A stretch of 31,539 bases of DNA from an uncultured Eubacterium sp. (GTDB taxonomy: Bacteria > Bacillota > Clostridia > Peptostreptococcales > Anaerovoracaceae), in NCBI GenBank assembly GCA_937966095.1, contig CALCKF010000099.1:1-31539 (forward strand), given 5' to 3'. Positions 22,217-30,440 of the stretch are shown here, in pieces (the stretch's first letter is position 1; every line of letters starts with the position of its first letter). Both the position numbers and the translations under genes were made by a program. The notes beneath the pieces were generated by a model that worked only from the letters and a program-made list of their open reading frames with translations, did not search any database and was not told the origin of the DNA.

Positions 22217-24487
22217 TTAACTTGACAGCATATAGATCATATCCTTGCGATCCCAAACAGTATCAAAATCCAGAGCCTCACCGATGCTCACTACACGATC
22301 TATGCCGGCACATCCTGCTTCGCGTATCTGGCGGTAAATCTGCTCCTGGTTGTCCCCGCTGCTGACTACAGTCTGTATCTTTTCTCCGAGAAGCGGGTAA
22401 ATATCTTCAATTCTTTCTATATCACATTCATAAAACATTCCCATGGCCGCCTGCATATCGGAAAGTTCAGCCTCAGGTTTTCTCTGCGGGATCACATACA
22501 GTCTGTTTCCCCATCTTTTCACTGTATCCAGCAAAGGATGCAATGCGTAGGTCCGGCACAGCATACGGTACTTCTCAGTAGCCATCCATGGCTGCAGATC
22601 GTAGTTTTTCGCTTCTTCCGCAACAGCATTCCACCATTTATCCTTTATTTCATATACAGCATCTTCGCGGCCTTTAAGCCAGAATACAGTCTTCGGACTG
22701 GAGCATGCGTTCTGATCTGCCCCGTATGTATCATTATAGAACAGATGGGCAAGATGCCTCAGTTCTTTTTCTCCAAGCTTTCCTATATCGTCCGGATCCA
22801 TCAGAGCTATTGAATATTTGTCCGGAAATGTCAGATCCGTACAGTCATCCGATCCCGGGATACTGCATATATGGCGTACAGTCTCGTCGCCTCCCCACAC
22901 TATCCTCGCTTCAGCCCTTCCGGATATCTCTTCCAGAACCTTATGTCCTCTCGGAAATGAAACGAATGCATTAGACATGCGAATCTCATCGAACTCCGGC
23001 ATGTTCAATACTTTCCGTATACCTTCAAGAACGATACTGCCGACTTCGTTTTCCCGCTGCGAGAGCCTTACTATATTGCTGTTGCCTGCCATCAGAGATG
23101 TTATCCATGAATAAGCGAACATTACCGGCATATTTGACGGGGCTATATGCAGGACAAGTCCTTTTCCCCGTCCTTCGCCTGTCATATGCTGTCTGTCCTC
23201 CAGTTTTTCTATATGAGCTTTCCTGCACCAGAATCCAAGAGCATATATTTCCGGATATCTGCGGTAATAAGGATCTTTCATCAGCAGCTCAGATAATGCG
23301 GATAAAAACTCCTTGACCTTAGGGTCAAATATCTTCCATGTCTTTTTTTCAGGCGGATAACTGCCTGCCAGCAGTTTGATATCCTCTGACGATGATGCCG
23401 CCTGTATAGTCCCATCCTGACATCCTCTGCCCGGAGTATCATCAGCGGCAAAGGTATCACTGCATCCGCGTATCTCCGCTTTCGCGATCCTTCCTCCAAG
23501 TTCAAAATATTTTCCTTTTCTTCCGCACGGACAGTCGTCTTCTCCCAGTATCCTGCCTCTGTCCTCTGTCAGCAGCCTGTGGCCCGGATACGATCCCGGC
23601 AGCAGAGACTCTACTGCTACAAGTCCCCATTCCCCGTTATCGCATGGCGTAAAGTCCTCCGGCCTGAGTATTGATATATCAGAATAGATGCTGGCATGCA
23701 GATGACCTTCCTGACACTGCATGAAGATGCTCCCCGTCTGCTCGGCCATACCGTAATAATCACTGACTTTTTCGATACCGCAGACCTTTTTCAGTCCATC
23801 CTTGAACACTTCATCCGATACGCTGCTGCTCTGGAGCTTTTTCCAGCCTCCTCCATGGATAAGATAGCACCCGCCAAGATCCAGTGTCCTTCCTGAATCC
23901 CTGATTGCCTTATAAAAATATTCCCATATCATATAGGTGAATCCGAAAGCAAACGAAGATCCCTCCTTTGCAATTTCCTGAAATTCTTCTATCGATTCCC
24001 AGTCGAGATTCATATCTTTATCAAGGGCATAATAACGTTTTGATGCCATCATCGAAAATCCGAAGACACCGGCTCCCCTTGCCGAAAATTTCTTCCTGTC
24101 GCGCAGGACATCAGGCGAATCTATAATGAGCATAGGGATACGTCTTCCTCCGATGAAATCACCAGTTATCATACAGAGGGCCCGCTGCTGGGCCGCCGAA
24201 GTCTCTGCATCCAGAAATATCCTGGATACCCTCTGACCTGTCGTCCCGGAGGATGTGACCTGACGCGAAACTTTATCTTCCGGTACGCTTCTCAGCTCAA
24301 GATCCTTAAAAAGAGCTACCGGCAGATACGGTCCATCCTGCCCAAGCCCATTACAAATATCATCGTAAGCCTTACAGGTCTTACGATGATGCTCCGTCAA
24401 TCTCTTCATTTCCTGATTGTAAAAGGTCTCCTTTTCTGCCTGCAACAGTTCAAAAGGCCTTTTTTTTAAATAGGTCTCACGATCCAT
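22217..24487 (-). CDS. LuxE-LuxC fusion: acyl-protein synthetase plus acyl-CoA/acyl-ACP reductase
   Basis: 756 residues, two domains in one chain. Residues 1-360 are LuxE-like (acyl-protein synthetase/PaaK-type): SSGTTGQRVSR (79-89), DYYGMAEQTG (243-252), CPCGRKGKYFELGGR (319-333). Residues about 385-756 are LuxC-like, an aldehyde-dehydrogenase-fold reductase: HIAPSNMPVMF (447-457) and the nucleophile loop DQNACSSPKT with Cys595. In bioluminescent bacteria separate LuxE and LuxC form a complex that turns a fatty acid into an aldehyde using ATP and NADPH. No luciferase genes are here. The start overlaps the hydrolase gene by 11 bases. A linker rich in Ser, Asp and Gly (about 343-372) joins the domains. 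The acyl chain is unknown. Confidence 0.88.
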   Translation of the reverse strand: MDRETYLKKRPFELLQAEKETFYNQEMKRLTEHHRKTCKAYDDICNGLGQDGPYLPVALFKDLELRSVPEDKVSRQVTSSGTTGQRVSRIFLDAETSAAQQRALCMITGDFIGGRRIPMLIIDSPDVLRDRKKFSARGAGVFGFSMMASKRYYALDKDMNLDWESIEEFQEIAKEGSSFAFGFTYMIWEYFYKAIRDSGRTLDLGGCYLIHGGGWKKLQSSSVSDEVFKDGLKKVCGIEKVSDYYGMAEQTGSIFMQCQEGHLHASIYSDISILRPEDFTPCDNGEWGLVAVESLLPGSYPGHRLLTEDRGRILGEDDCPCGRKGKYFELGGRIAKAEIRGCSDTFAADDTPGRGCQDGTIQAASSSEDIKLLAGSYPPEKKTWKIFDPKVKEFLSALSELLMKDPYYRRYPEIYALGFWCRKAHIEKLEDRQHMTGEGRGKGLVLHIAPSNMPVMFAYSWITSLMAGNSNIVRLSQRENEVGSIVLEGIRKVLNMPEFDEIRMSNAFVSFPRGHKVLEEISGRAEARIVWGGDETVRHICSIPGSDDCTDLTFPDKYSIALMDPDDIGKLGEKELRHLAHLFYNDTYGADQNACSSPKTVFWLKGREDAVYEIKDKWWNAVAEEAKNYDLQPWMATEKYRMLCRTYALHPLLDTVKRWGNRLYVIPQRKPEAELSDMQAAMGMFYECDIERIEDIYPLLGEKIQTVVSSGDNQEQIYRQIREAGCAGIDRVVSIGEALDFDTVWDRKDMIYMLSS

Positions 24488-25124
24488 TTACATTGTCCCT
24501 GCCTTTCACATATGCCGGTCCATGTCCCGGATATATATTAGTCCCCTCCGGTATAAGATCCAGCATAGGCTTGGTATATCTTTTGAAATCCTCTTCGCTG
24601 CCGCCTTTGAGGCGCAATACTTCTTCCTTTCCCGCTATGATGTAGTCTCCGGTAAACACACTGTCTCTGTCCATGGTAATAACCACACTTCCCGCAGAAT
24701 GACCAGGTGCTCTCCTGAAATCGAACTCATGTCCGCGCCACTTCAAATAAAATTTCTCATCATATGTTATATCTGCTTTGCTGCAGGTAAATCTCTTTGT
24801 CCGTTTTTCCGGGATCTCACCTGTTTTATAATAAGTCAGCAGATCAGCAATACCGGACAGATTAGCCGCAGCATCCTGTATGTTATTACTGCATATTTTT
24901 GAAGCCACTACAGGTACTTTATATTTCCCGCGTACTGTTTCGAGATTTTCTATATGATCAAAATGTTCATGTGTAAGGAAGATATACTCAGGTATGCAGC
25001 CCCTGCGTTCCAGCTCCTGCATAAGTCTGTCTCCCTGTCCGGGATCGATAATTATCACATATCCATCTTCTTCTATAAGATATGAATTGCAACCGATTTT
25101 ATCTGACGGAATATATATCACCAC
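24477..25124 (-). CDS. Metallo-beta-lactamase-fold hydrolase, possible acyl thioesterase
   Basis: 215 residues. The two-metal site is complete: THEHFDH (His52, His54, Asp56, His57), APGHSAGS (His142), FTGD (Asp160) and YPGHGP (His201). It resembles glyoxalase II-like hydrolases that cut thioesters. Start is GTG at 25124, 7 bases after GAGG; the next codon is also GTG. It is 21 bases behind the acyl carrier protein gene and overlaps the LuxE-LuxC start by 11 bases. In this cluster it could release or proofread acyl chains from the carrier protein. That role is inference. Confidence 0.85.
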   Translation of the reverse strand: MVIYIPSDKIGCNSYLIEEDGYVIIIDPGQGDRLMQELERRGCIPEYIFLTHEHFDHIENLETVRGKYKVPVVASKICSNNIQDAAANLSGIADLLTYYKTGEIPEKRTKRFTCSKADITYDEKFYLKWRGHEFDFRRAPGHSAGSVVITMDRDSVFTGDYIIAGKEEVLRLKGGSEEDFKRYTKPMLDLIPEGTNIYPGHGPAYVKGRDNVNGS

Positions 25125-25145
25125 TGCCGCGCCTCGTCAGGAAAC

Positions 25146-25391
25146 CTATTCGTCAAAATTCACACCGTAATTTTCGGATAAAATCTTTATACCCTTCTCA
25201 TATGAAGCAAGGTCCAGCACATCCTTTGTATCCATCTGGATACCATATGCAGCTTCTATATCTGCTATCAGATCCATGTGTCCTACTGAATCCCACTGAA
25301 ATATCCCCTGGTATTCCAGACCCGGGAGATCTTCTTTTGGAATCCTGAAATTTGATGTAAATGCGTAATCGTACTTTTCTAAATTTGTCAT
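25146..25391 (-). CDS. Acyl carrier protein
   Basis: 81 residues, acidic and helical. The phosphopantetheine attachment motif is WDSVGHMDL with Ser35, a variant of the usual DSL. The MDLIADIEAAYGIQ helix after it and the closing LSENYGV fit the four-helix ACP fold. ATG overlaps the MaoC stop (ATGA), so both are coupled. It should carry the acyl group as a thioester between the ligase, the MaoC hydratase and the LuxE-LuxC enzyme. The V in place of L after the Ser and the private location argue for a specialised ACP and not the housekeeping AcpP. Confidence 0.85.
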   Translation of the reverse strand: MTNLEKYDYAFTSNFRIPKEDLPGLEYQGIFQWDSVGHMDLIADIEAAYGIQMDTKDVLDLASYEKGIKILSENYGVNFDE

Positions 25392-25831
25392 TTTCTCACC
25401 TCAAAAAATCTTTTTAACATAAGCTGACGGCTGGTTGCCTTTACCACTTCTATCTGATCCTGGTTACGGCATATGCCTTCCAGCGTTGCCACATAATATT
25501 TTTCATGTTCATCCACCGCTGTCAGAACGACCTCTGCCGTAATGACATCTCCTGGATAAACGGGATTTAGATATTGGATACTCTGTTCCTGAAGCACCGT
25601 TCCGTGTCCCGGGAGCTTTGTCCCCATCACAGATGATATCAGGCTGCCGACAAACACTCCATGCACTACAGGCCTTCTGAACATGCCGCGCTTCGACAGC
25701 TCCTGATCCATATGTATGCCGTTATCGTCCATTGTAAGCTCTGCAAAGCTTACAACATCCTGCATTGTTATCGTCTTTGTCAGAGAGGCCCTGTCACCTA
25801 TTCTGCAGACTCGTTTGATCACTTCATTCAT
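25388..25831 (-). CDS. MaoC-like (R)-hydratase domain protein
   Basis: 147 residues from ATG 25831, 8 bases after GAGG. Single hot-dog domain. The hydratase signature is seen as TMDDNGIHMD with the catalytic pair Asp35 and His40. The family's usual Gly before Asp is Met34 here, and the usual Pro before Ile-His is Gly38, so activity may be altered. RRPVVHGVFVGSLISSVMG follows as the substrate-tunnel helix. Family members hydrate or dehydrate 2-enoyl thioesters on CoA or ACP. First gene of the cluster, just behind a promoter. Confidence 0.85.
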   Translation of the reverse strand: MNEVIKRVCRIGDRASLTKTITMQDVVSFAELTMDDNGIHMDQELSKRGMFRRPVVHGVFVGSLISSVMGTKLPGHGTVLQEQSIQYLNPVYPGDVITAEVVLTAVDEHEKYYVATLEGICRNQDQIEVVKATSRQLMLKRFFEVRK

Positions 25832-25861
25832 AAACAAATCCTCAATATCACTTACCCTGAT

Positions 25862-25891
25862 ATTATAACAAATACACTCTCCTGCTGTAAA
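25862..25891 (-). promoter_or_regulatory. Promoter of the MaoC-ACP-LuxE/C-ligase-AKR cluster
   Basis: Minus strand: TTTACA (25891-25886), 18-base spacer, TATAAT (25867-25862), 30 bases before the MaoC ATG. A vegetative-type promoter; no clear operator palindrome beside it. Together with the terminator at 19482-19510 it defines a 6.4-kb transcription unit. Confidence 0.7.
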
Positions 25892-26024
25892 TGTTAAATG
25901 ATCTTCGAATCAAAAAATATTATCTTTTCACTTTTTACATCAAAATCTTTCATCCGTTATTGCATAATTATCCTGCAGCTGTAAGACCCACGTATCATCA
26001 GCCATATGCAGGAAAATGTTTTCT

Positions 26025-26534
26025 TTACTGATTTTTGCTTATGCTAACAGTTACAGCTCCGCTGCCGATCAGCTCTGTTACCTCTCTTTCAGACAGATCT
26101 ATTTTTCCCAGCCGTGTATAAGACCAGGAATTTGATCCGTAAAACACCACGATATGATCTCCGTCGTATAGGACAATATCTCCATTTTCTGCAGTCATCT
26201 GCTTATCATTTCTTATATATTCCCTTCCCAGAGAGCCTACCTGCTCATTACCTCCGTACATGGACATATCAACTGTGATATCTTCTGTAAGCACCTGTTC
26301 TCTGAGTTCTGATACGGTATCGTTATCTTCCCATATAACCGGTATAACCACTCCGTCGATCTTGAAAATCATTTCTTCTCCTGTATTTATACTGTCCTCT
26401 TTTCCGGAAACCTCTTCACTGCCTGCTGAAATCCCTGCATCATCCATCTGCCGGCCACTCTCCGGCCTGCTATTACACGAAAACAGAAGAGATATCAACA
26501 TGAACATTATAATAAAACATAAAAATTTTTTCAT
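26025..26534 (-). CDS. Lipoprotein with cyclophilin-like fold domain
   Basis: 169 residues. N-terminal signal peptide with lipobox LLFSC, the lipidated Cys being residue 20. A polar Ser/Glu linker (about 23-52) leads to a cyclophilin-like domain: VIWEDNDTVSELREQ, DMSMYGGNEQVGSLG, then ENGDIVLYDGDHIVVFYGSN and SWSYTRLGKI. These domains (PF18050 type) resemble cyclophilin but lack an obvious isomerase site; their role is unknown. It follows the alpha/beta hydrolase by 5 bases, so the two are co-transcribed. The product should sit on the outer face of the cytoplasmic membrane. Confidence 0.82.
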   Translation of the reverse strand: MKKFLCFIIMFMLISLLFSCNSRPESGRQMDDAGISAGSEEVSGKEDSINTGEEMIFKIDGVVIPVIWEDNDTVSELREQVLTEDITVDMSMYGGNEQVGSLGREYIRNDKQMTAENGDIVLYDGDHIVVFYGSNSWSYTRLGKIDLSEREVTELIGSGAVTVSISKNQ

Positions 26535-26539
26535 AACAC

Positions 26540-27532
26540 TTATCTTCCAAGATATTTTGTGAAAAACGACTCTATCTCATCAAACGGTATGACATCCAGA
26601 TTGTCATAAAGATCTGTATGCACTGCTCCCGGAATGAGAAGCAGTTTTTTGTTGTCAGTATATTTACTGTCTTTCACCATATTATTATATGCATCCTTTC
26701 CGAAATAACATGAATGAGCTTTATCACCATGGACAATAAGAACAGCACTCCTTATCTCATTGCTGTATTCCAGTATAGGCTGATTGATAAATGACATGCA
26801 TCCTATTGTATTCCAGCCTTCATTGGAATTAAGGCTTCTGGAATGGTAGGCTCTGCCCTTATAGTATTCACTGTAATCCTTTACAAAGAAAGGCACATCC
26901 TCAGGCACCGGGAGCGTCAGGCATCCGCCGGCTCTGCTGTATTCACCTGTCTTATATTCCTCGGACCTCGCTTCATTAAGTTTTTTCTTCATCTCATATC
27001 TTGCCTCTTCAGAATCGGCTTCATCGAAATATCCATTTGCATTCACACGAGCCATATCATACATCGTAGAGGCTACCGTCGCTTTTATCCTGGTATCAAT
27101 GGCTGCCGCATTCAGGGCCATTCCTCCCCAGCCGCATATTCCAATGATCCCTATCCTTTCAGGATCGGCACTTTCCAGAGATGAAAGAAAATCCACAGCT
27201 GCCTGAAAATCTTCGGTATTGATATCAGGTGATGCCATATAACGAGGGCTGCCTCCGCTTTCTCCCGTAAATGAAGGGTCAAATGCTATCGTCAAAAATC
27301 CTCTTTCTGCCATTATCTGAGCATAAAGACCCGAGCACTGTTCCTTCACCGCACCGAACGGACCGCAAACTGCGATAGCCGACATTTTATCCAAGCTCTC
27401 TTTCGGTACATACATATCAGCTGCAAGTGTTATCCCATAGCGGTTTACAAAAGTCACCTTGCAATGATCCACTTTATCCGATTTTTCAAAAGTCTTATCC
27501 CATTCCTGTACTAATGATAATCTTTCTTTCAT
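26540..27532 (-). CDS. Alpha/beta hydrolase, dienelactone-hydrolase-like with Cys nucleophile
   Basis: 330 residues from ATG 27532 (GGTGAGG 9 bases upstream). The nucleophile elbow is GICGWGG, with Cys133 in place of Ser, as in dienelactone hydrolases and YcjY-type relatives. AFDPSFTGESGGSPR forms the oxyanion/cap region, VLIVHGDKAHSC carries the acid strand and GAVHTDLYD the catalytic His. Cytoplasmic, no signal peptide. Substrate unknown. It is divergent from the MoxR/VWA operon and shares an operon with the cyclophilin-like lipoprotein, a pairing often seen in anaerobes, so the two may act on related compounds. Confidence 0.85.
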   Translation of the reverse strand: MKERLSLVQEWDKTFEKSDKVDHCKVTFVNRYGITLAADMYVPKESLDKMSAIAVCGPFGAVKEQCSGLYAQIMAERGFLTIAFDPSFTGESGGSPRYMASPDINTEDFQAAVDFLSSLESADPERIGIIGICGWGGMALNAAAIDTRIKATVASTMYDMARVNANGYFDEADSEEARYEMKKKLNEARSEEYKTGEYSRAGGCLTLPVPEDVPFFVKDYSEYYKGRAYHSRSLNSNEGWNTIGCMSFINQPILEYSNEIRSAVLIVHGDKAHSCYFGKDAYNNMVKDSKYTDNKKLLLIPGAVHTDLYDNLDVIPFDEIESFFTKYLGR

Positions 27533-27687
27533 CTTATTCACCCTCACCTTTCTTTTCCGGTGCATTTATTTCATATACATGATACATCTTTATAGGAATT
27601 TTAGCCAATAGTTATAATTCATGATGTGATATTCTTATAATGAATATTATCTATTGCCGTTAATATATCACCTATGCTATATTCGCA

Positions 27688-27716
27688 TTGCTCCGACATC
27701 AGATCCATGATAAAAT
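27688..27716 (+). promoter_or_regulatory. Promoter of the MoxR/VWA operon
   Basis: TTGCTC (27688-27693), 17-base spacer, TAAAAT (27711-27716), 36 bases before the ATG. The 187-base divergent region with the hydrolase gene is AT-rich and holds no gene. Confidence 0.5.
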
Positions 27717-27752
27717 TTTATTTCAGTAATACTAAAATAAGGAGCAGATAAC

Positions 27753-28583
27753 ATGGACAAAAATATTTTCCGATTCAGGGGTACAGATGATTATATCATC
27801 AATGATGAGCTGATGTTGACAATAAATATAGCTATAAAGATGAATAAACCATTGCTGGTAAAAGGTGAACCTGGAACCGGCAAAACAGCTCTGGCTGAAT
27901 CGATAGCCAAAGCTCTGGACAAGCAGTTGATCGTCTGGAGCATCAAATCCACCACTAAAGCACAGGACGGACTTTACCAGTACGATATTGTACGTCGTCT
28001 TTATGACAGCGAGCTCGGTAATGAAGGTGTGGAAGACATCAAAAGATACATCAAGATGGGTAAAATCGGAGAAGCTTTCACCGCCGAAGAGCAGTGTGTG
28101 CTCCTCATCGACGAAATAGATAAGGCAGACCTTGAATTCCCAAACGACCTGTTATGGGAGCTTGACCGGATGGAATTTTACATACCGGAAACCGACGAAA
28201 CTATCAAGGCAAACCATCCCCCTATCGTCATAATAACATCAAATGCCGAAAAAGAGCTTCCTGATGCTTTTTTGCGGCGATGTGCCTTCCATTTTATCGA
28301 ATTCCCCGATAAAGAACTGATGCATGATATAATACTGGCCCATTATCCTGATATAGAGACCGATCTCGCAGAACAGGTCATAGACACCTTCTTTTATGTA
28401 CGCGACTACTTTGAGCTTAAGAAAAAGCCAAGTACCAGCGAGCTTCTCGACTGGATCAGTGCTTTGAGACTTAGCGGGATACCTCTGGATGATATAAGGC
28501 AGGATCTGCCTCTTATGAATTTTATACTTAAAAAGGATGAGGATATGAAAACGGTCAGAAAAACTTCCGGGGGGCTCAGGTAA
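27753..28583 (+). CDS. MoxR-type AAA+ ATPase
   Basis: 276 residues. Walker A GEPGTGKTA (38-46), Walker B LLIDEIDKAD (117-126), sensor 1 VIITSN and the arginine finger region PDAFLRRCAFHF are all in place. The KSTTKAQDGLYQYD insertion after beta-2 is a MoxR feature. MoxR ATPases remodel or load metal cofactors into partner enzymes, usually with a VWA protein. That partner is encoded next, its ATG overlapping this stop as TAATG. AAGGAG lies 9 bases before the start. No obvious client enzyme is adjacent. Confidence 0.9.
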   Translation: MDKNIFRFRGTDDYIINDELMLTINIAIKMNKPLLVKGEPGTGKTALAESIAKALDKQLIVWSIKSTTKAQDGLYQYDIVRRLYDSELGNEGVEDIKRYIKMGKIGEAFTAEEQCVLLIDEIDKADLEFPNDLLWELDRMEFYIPETDETIKANHPPIVIITSNAEKELPDAFLRRCAFHFIEFPDKELMHDIILAHYPDIETDLAEQVIDTFFYVRDYFELKKKPSTSELLDWISALRLSGIPLDDIRQDLPLMNFILKKDEDMKTVRKTSGGLR

Positions 28584-29770
28584 TGTTTCTCGATTTTATG
28601 CTCTTTCTGCGAACAGGCGGCCTGAAGGTGTCTCTCCATGACTGGCTTTCACTCATGGATGGCCTGGATATGGGATTACACGGGCAGACAATAAAAGGTT
28701 TTTACATACTGTGCCGGACGCTTATTGTAAAGACAGAGTCTGATCTGGACCGTTTTGATGAGCTGTTCTGCAGCTATTTTAAAAACTGCGATTCGGGTGA
28801 ACTGAAAAAAAGCTTCAGTGAACTTCTGCAGGATCCTGAAGCGGCGCACAGTGTCTTTAAAACATATTTGAAGAAAAACGACCTTGAATTCCAGGCAATA
28901 AAAAAAGCCCTTGAAATGCGTCTTGACATCTCTGAAGCTGAATCCGGATCAGGTACATATATGGATACAGGTTCTTCAATATACAGCAGTATTTCTTCAG
29001 CGGGAGCCGGTCCCGGAGGTATCAGCGGATCCATGATCCAGGGATCCGGAGGAAGATCTGTCATCCATGCGCAAGGTTCACGCAGGTTTAGAGACTGGAG
29101 AACCGACTGCACAATAGAATCAAGACAGTTCCAAATGGCATTCCGTCTTCTGCGGGAATTATCCCGGAAGCTTGACGTAAACGAGGAGGAACTGGACATA
29201 CATGGCACAATAGAGAGTACTTGCAGAAGGGGTGGTATTCTTGATATACAGATGCAGCCGCCCAGGAAAAACCGTCTTAAGCTGATGCTTCTTATAGATT
29301 CGGGAGGTTCCATGCGCCCTTATGAACAGCTTTGCAGCCTGCTTTTCCAGTCTCTGCACAAAGCCAATACATTTTCTGATCTTAAGATATACTATTTTCA
29401 CAATTGTCTTGAGAACAGACTTTATGAAGACCCTTCAATAGACACACTCAACACTGTAAATACAGAATGGGTATTGAAGAATATAACAAATGACTACAAA
29501 GTTATCTTTGTCGGAGATGCCGATATGGCTATACACGAATTGACAGGAGGCCCGTACGGAAGCCTTGATGACCTTGATCCTGACGGACTGACGTGGTTCC
29601 GAAGATTCAGCGAAAAGTACCGGCATTCAATATGGCTCCATCCTCAGGAACGTGAAGAAAATGCCGCATGGATGCCTGAATCATTCATAGAAATAGAAAA
29701 GATCTTTCCAATGTTCAGGCTTTCGATTGACGGTCTTAAAGAGGCTATGTACAAACTCATGAAATACTGA
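28583..29770 (+). CDS. VWA domain protein, CoxE-like partner of the MoxR ATPase
   Basis: 395 residues. An N-terminal helical part (1-115) is followed by a Gly/Ser-rich linker (about 120-165) and a VWA domain. The metal-ion-dependent adhesion site reads LLIDSGGSMRPY (Asp239, Gly241, Ser243), the DxGxS form common in CoxE-like proteins in place of DxSxS. IFVGDADMAIHEL holds the later MIDAS Asp. CoxE/MoxR pairs act as a chaperone in maturation of large metalloenzymes such as CO dehydrogenase; the client here is unknown. Ends just before a strong hairpin terminator. Confidence 0.87.
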   Translation: MFLDFMLFLRTGGLKVSLHDWLSLMDGLDMGLHGQTIKGFYILCRTLIVKTESDLDRFDELFCSYFKNCDSGELKKSFSELLQDPEAAHSVFKTYLKKNDLEFQAIKKALEMRLDISEAESGSGTYMDTGSSIYSSISSAGAGPGGISGSMIQGSGGRSVIHAQGSRRFRDWRTDCTIESRQFQMAFRLLRELSRKLDVNEEELDIHGTIESTCRRGGILDIQMQPPRKNRLKLMLLIDSGGSMRPYEQLCSLLFQSLHKANTFSDLKIYYFHNCLENRLYEDPSIDTLNTVNTEWVLKNITNDYKVIFVGDADMAIHELTGGPYGSLDDLDPDGLTWFRRFSEKYRHSIWLHPQEREENAAWMPESFIEIEKIFPMFRLSIDGLKEAMYKLMKY

Positions 29771-29822
29771 AATATAGGGCATCTGAAGATGTACATCTCC
29801 TGATGCCCTATATTGGCTTTTC
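29771..29822 (+). terminator. Terminator of the MoxR/VWA operon
   Basis: A 13-bp perfect stem, AATATAGGGCATC (29771-29783) with GATGCCCTATATT (29802-29814), directly after the TGA stop. The loop can form an inner hairpin (AGATGTACATCT). It is followed by GGCTTTT. The symmetry may also let it stop the minus-strand 56-residue gene on the other side. Confidence 0.85.
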
Positions 29823-29846
29823 CAAATATTTTTCAAGTCATTCATA

Positions 29847-30017
29847 TCAATAATCAGACTTTGATATTTCATTCTTCAATCTGTCTTTTGCTTCCTCTAT
29901 CGTTTCTCCTTCTTTCGTAAGATAATTATCCACGAATCTGTCCTCGATTTTTTCATAAACATTTACGACCTTTTCTGCGATCTTCTCATTGGCTTTTATC
30001 AGTTTTGATTTTGCCAT
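29847..30017 (-). CDS. Small charged helical protein
   Basis: 56 residues (MAKSKLIKANEKIAEKVVNV, then YEKIEDRFVDNYLTKEGETI, ending KNEISKSDY), almost entirely helical with heptad-like spacing and about 40 percent charged residues. AAGGAGTGAGGAAC precedes the ATG, a strong ribosome site. It is 22 bases downstream of the four-helix membrane protein and co-transcribed with it. Similar small proteins are common in Lachnospiraceae beside TetR regulators, without known function. It is read from sequence here and is easily missed because of its length. Confidence 0.75.
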   Translation of the reverse strand: MAKSKLIKANEKIAEKVVNVYEKIEDRFVDNYLTKEGETIEEAKDRLKNEISKSDY

Positions 30018-30039
30018 GTTCCTCACTCCTTTCCTGTCA

Positions 30040-30411
30040 TCAGCTTTCTATCCCTTTTATCAGCGGAATCGTCAAAAGTATCATCAATATACCGGCAAGT
30101 CCTATCAGTATTCCCGGTATCATCTGGCTCCATACCATGCTGAAGCACATACCGATACCAAGAGCCAGAGCTCCCGCTATACCTACCGCAATCGTCACGA
30201 CTTTCCTTCCGGAAATCTTAAACAACTGCTTGTTTTCCATTTTACGCCATAAAGCTGCACTGACGATCCCAAGAACAATACCTGCACCTGTAAAAACTAT
30301 TCCTGGTCTGAAATAACCCCATTCAGTAACAAGAACCATACACATTCCCAAGGCAAATAACACTCCACTGAATGTGCCCAGCATCATGGCTGCCAAACTG
30401 CTTTTCCTCAT
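30040..30411 (-). CDS. Small four-helix membrane protein
   Basis: 123 residues with four hydrophobic segments (about 7-29, 36-54, 70-90, 95-116; for example GIVFTGAGIVLGIVSAALW and GILIGLAGILMILLTIPLI). Basic residues lie between segments 2 and 3. No family motif recognised. A good AGGAGGAAGTTACG ribosome site lies before the ATG. It is divergent from the TetR gene, which probably controls it, and is followed by the 56-residue protein. Confidence 0.75.
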   Translation of the reverse strand: MRKSSLAAMMLGTFSGVLFALGMCMVLVTEWGYFRPGIVFTGAGIVLGIVSAALWRKMENKQLFKISGRKVVTIAVGIAGALALGIGMCFSMVWSQMIPGILIGLAGILMILLTIPLIKGIES

Positions 30412-30440
30412 CGTAACTTCCTCCTTTAATCTTATTAAAT

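Noticed and set aside
19527..25831. Bioluminescence operon
   Set aside because: No luxA or luxB, no LuxD-type thioesterase of the usual kind; LuxE/LuxC alone do not make light.
25978..26024. CCTGCA...TGCAGG hairpin beyond the lipoprotein gene as terminator
   Set aside because: Long loop with a bulge and no T-run on the relevant strand.
28774..29313. 179-residue minus-strand frame inside the VWA gene
   Set aside because: Antisense to an intact MIDAS-bearing gene; Ser/Arg/Pro-rich translation typical of a shadow.
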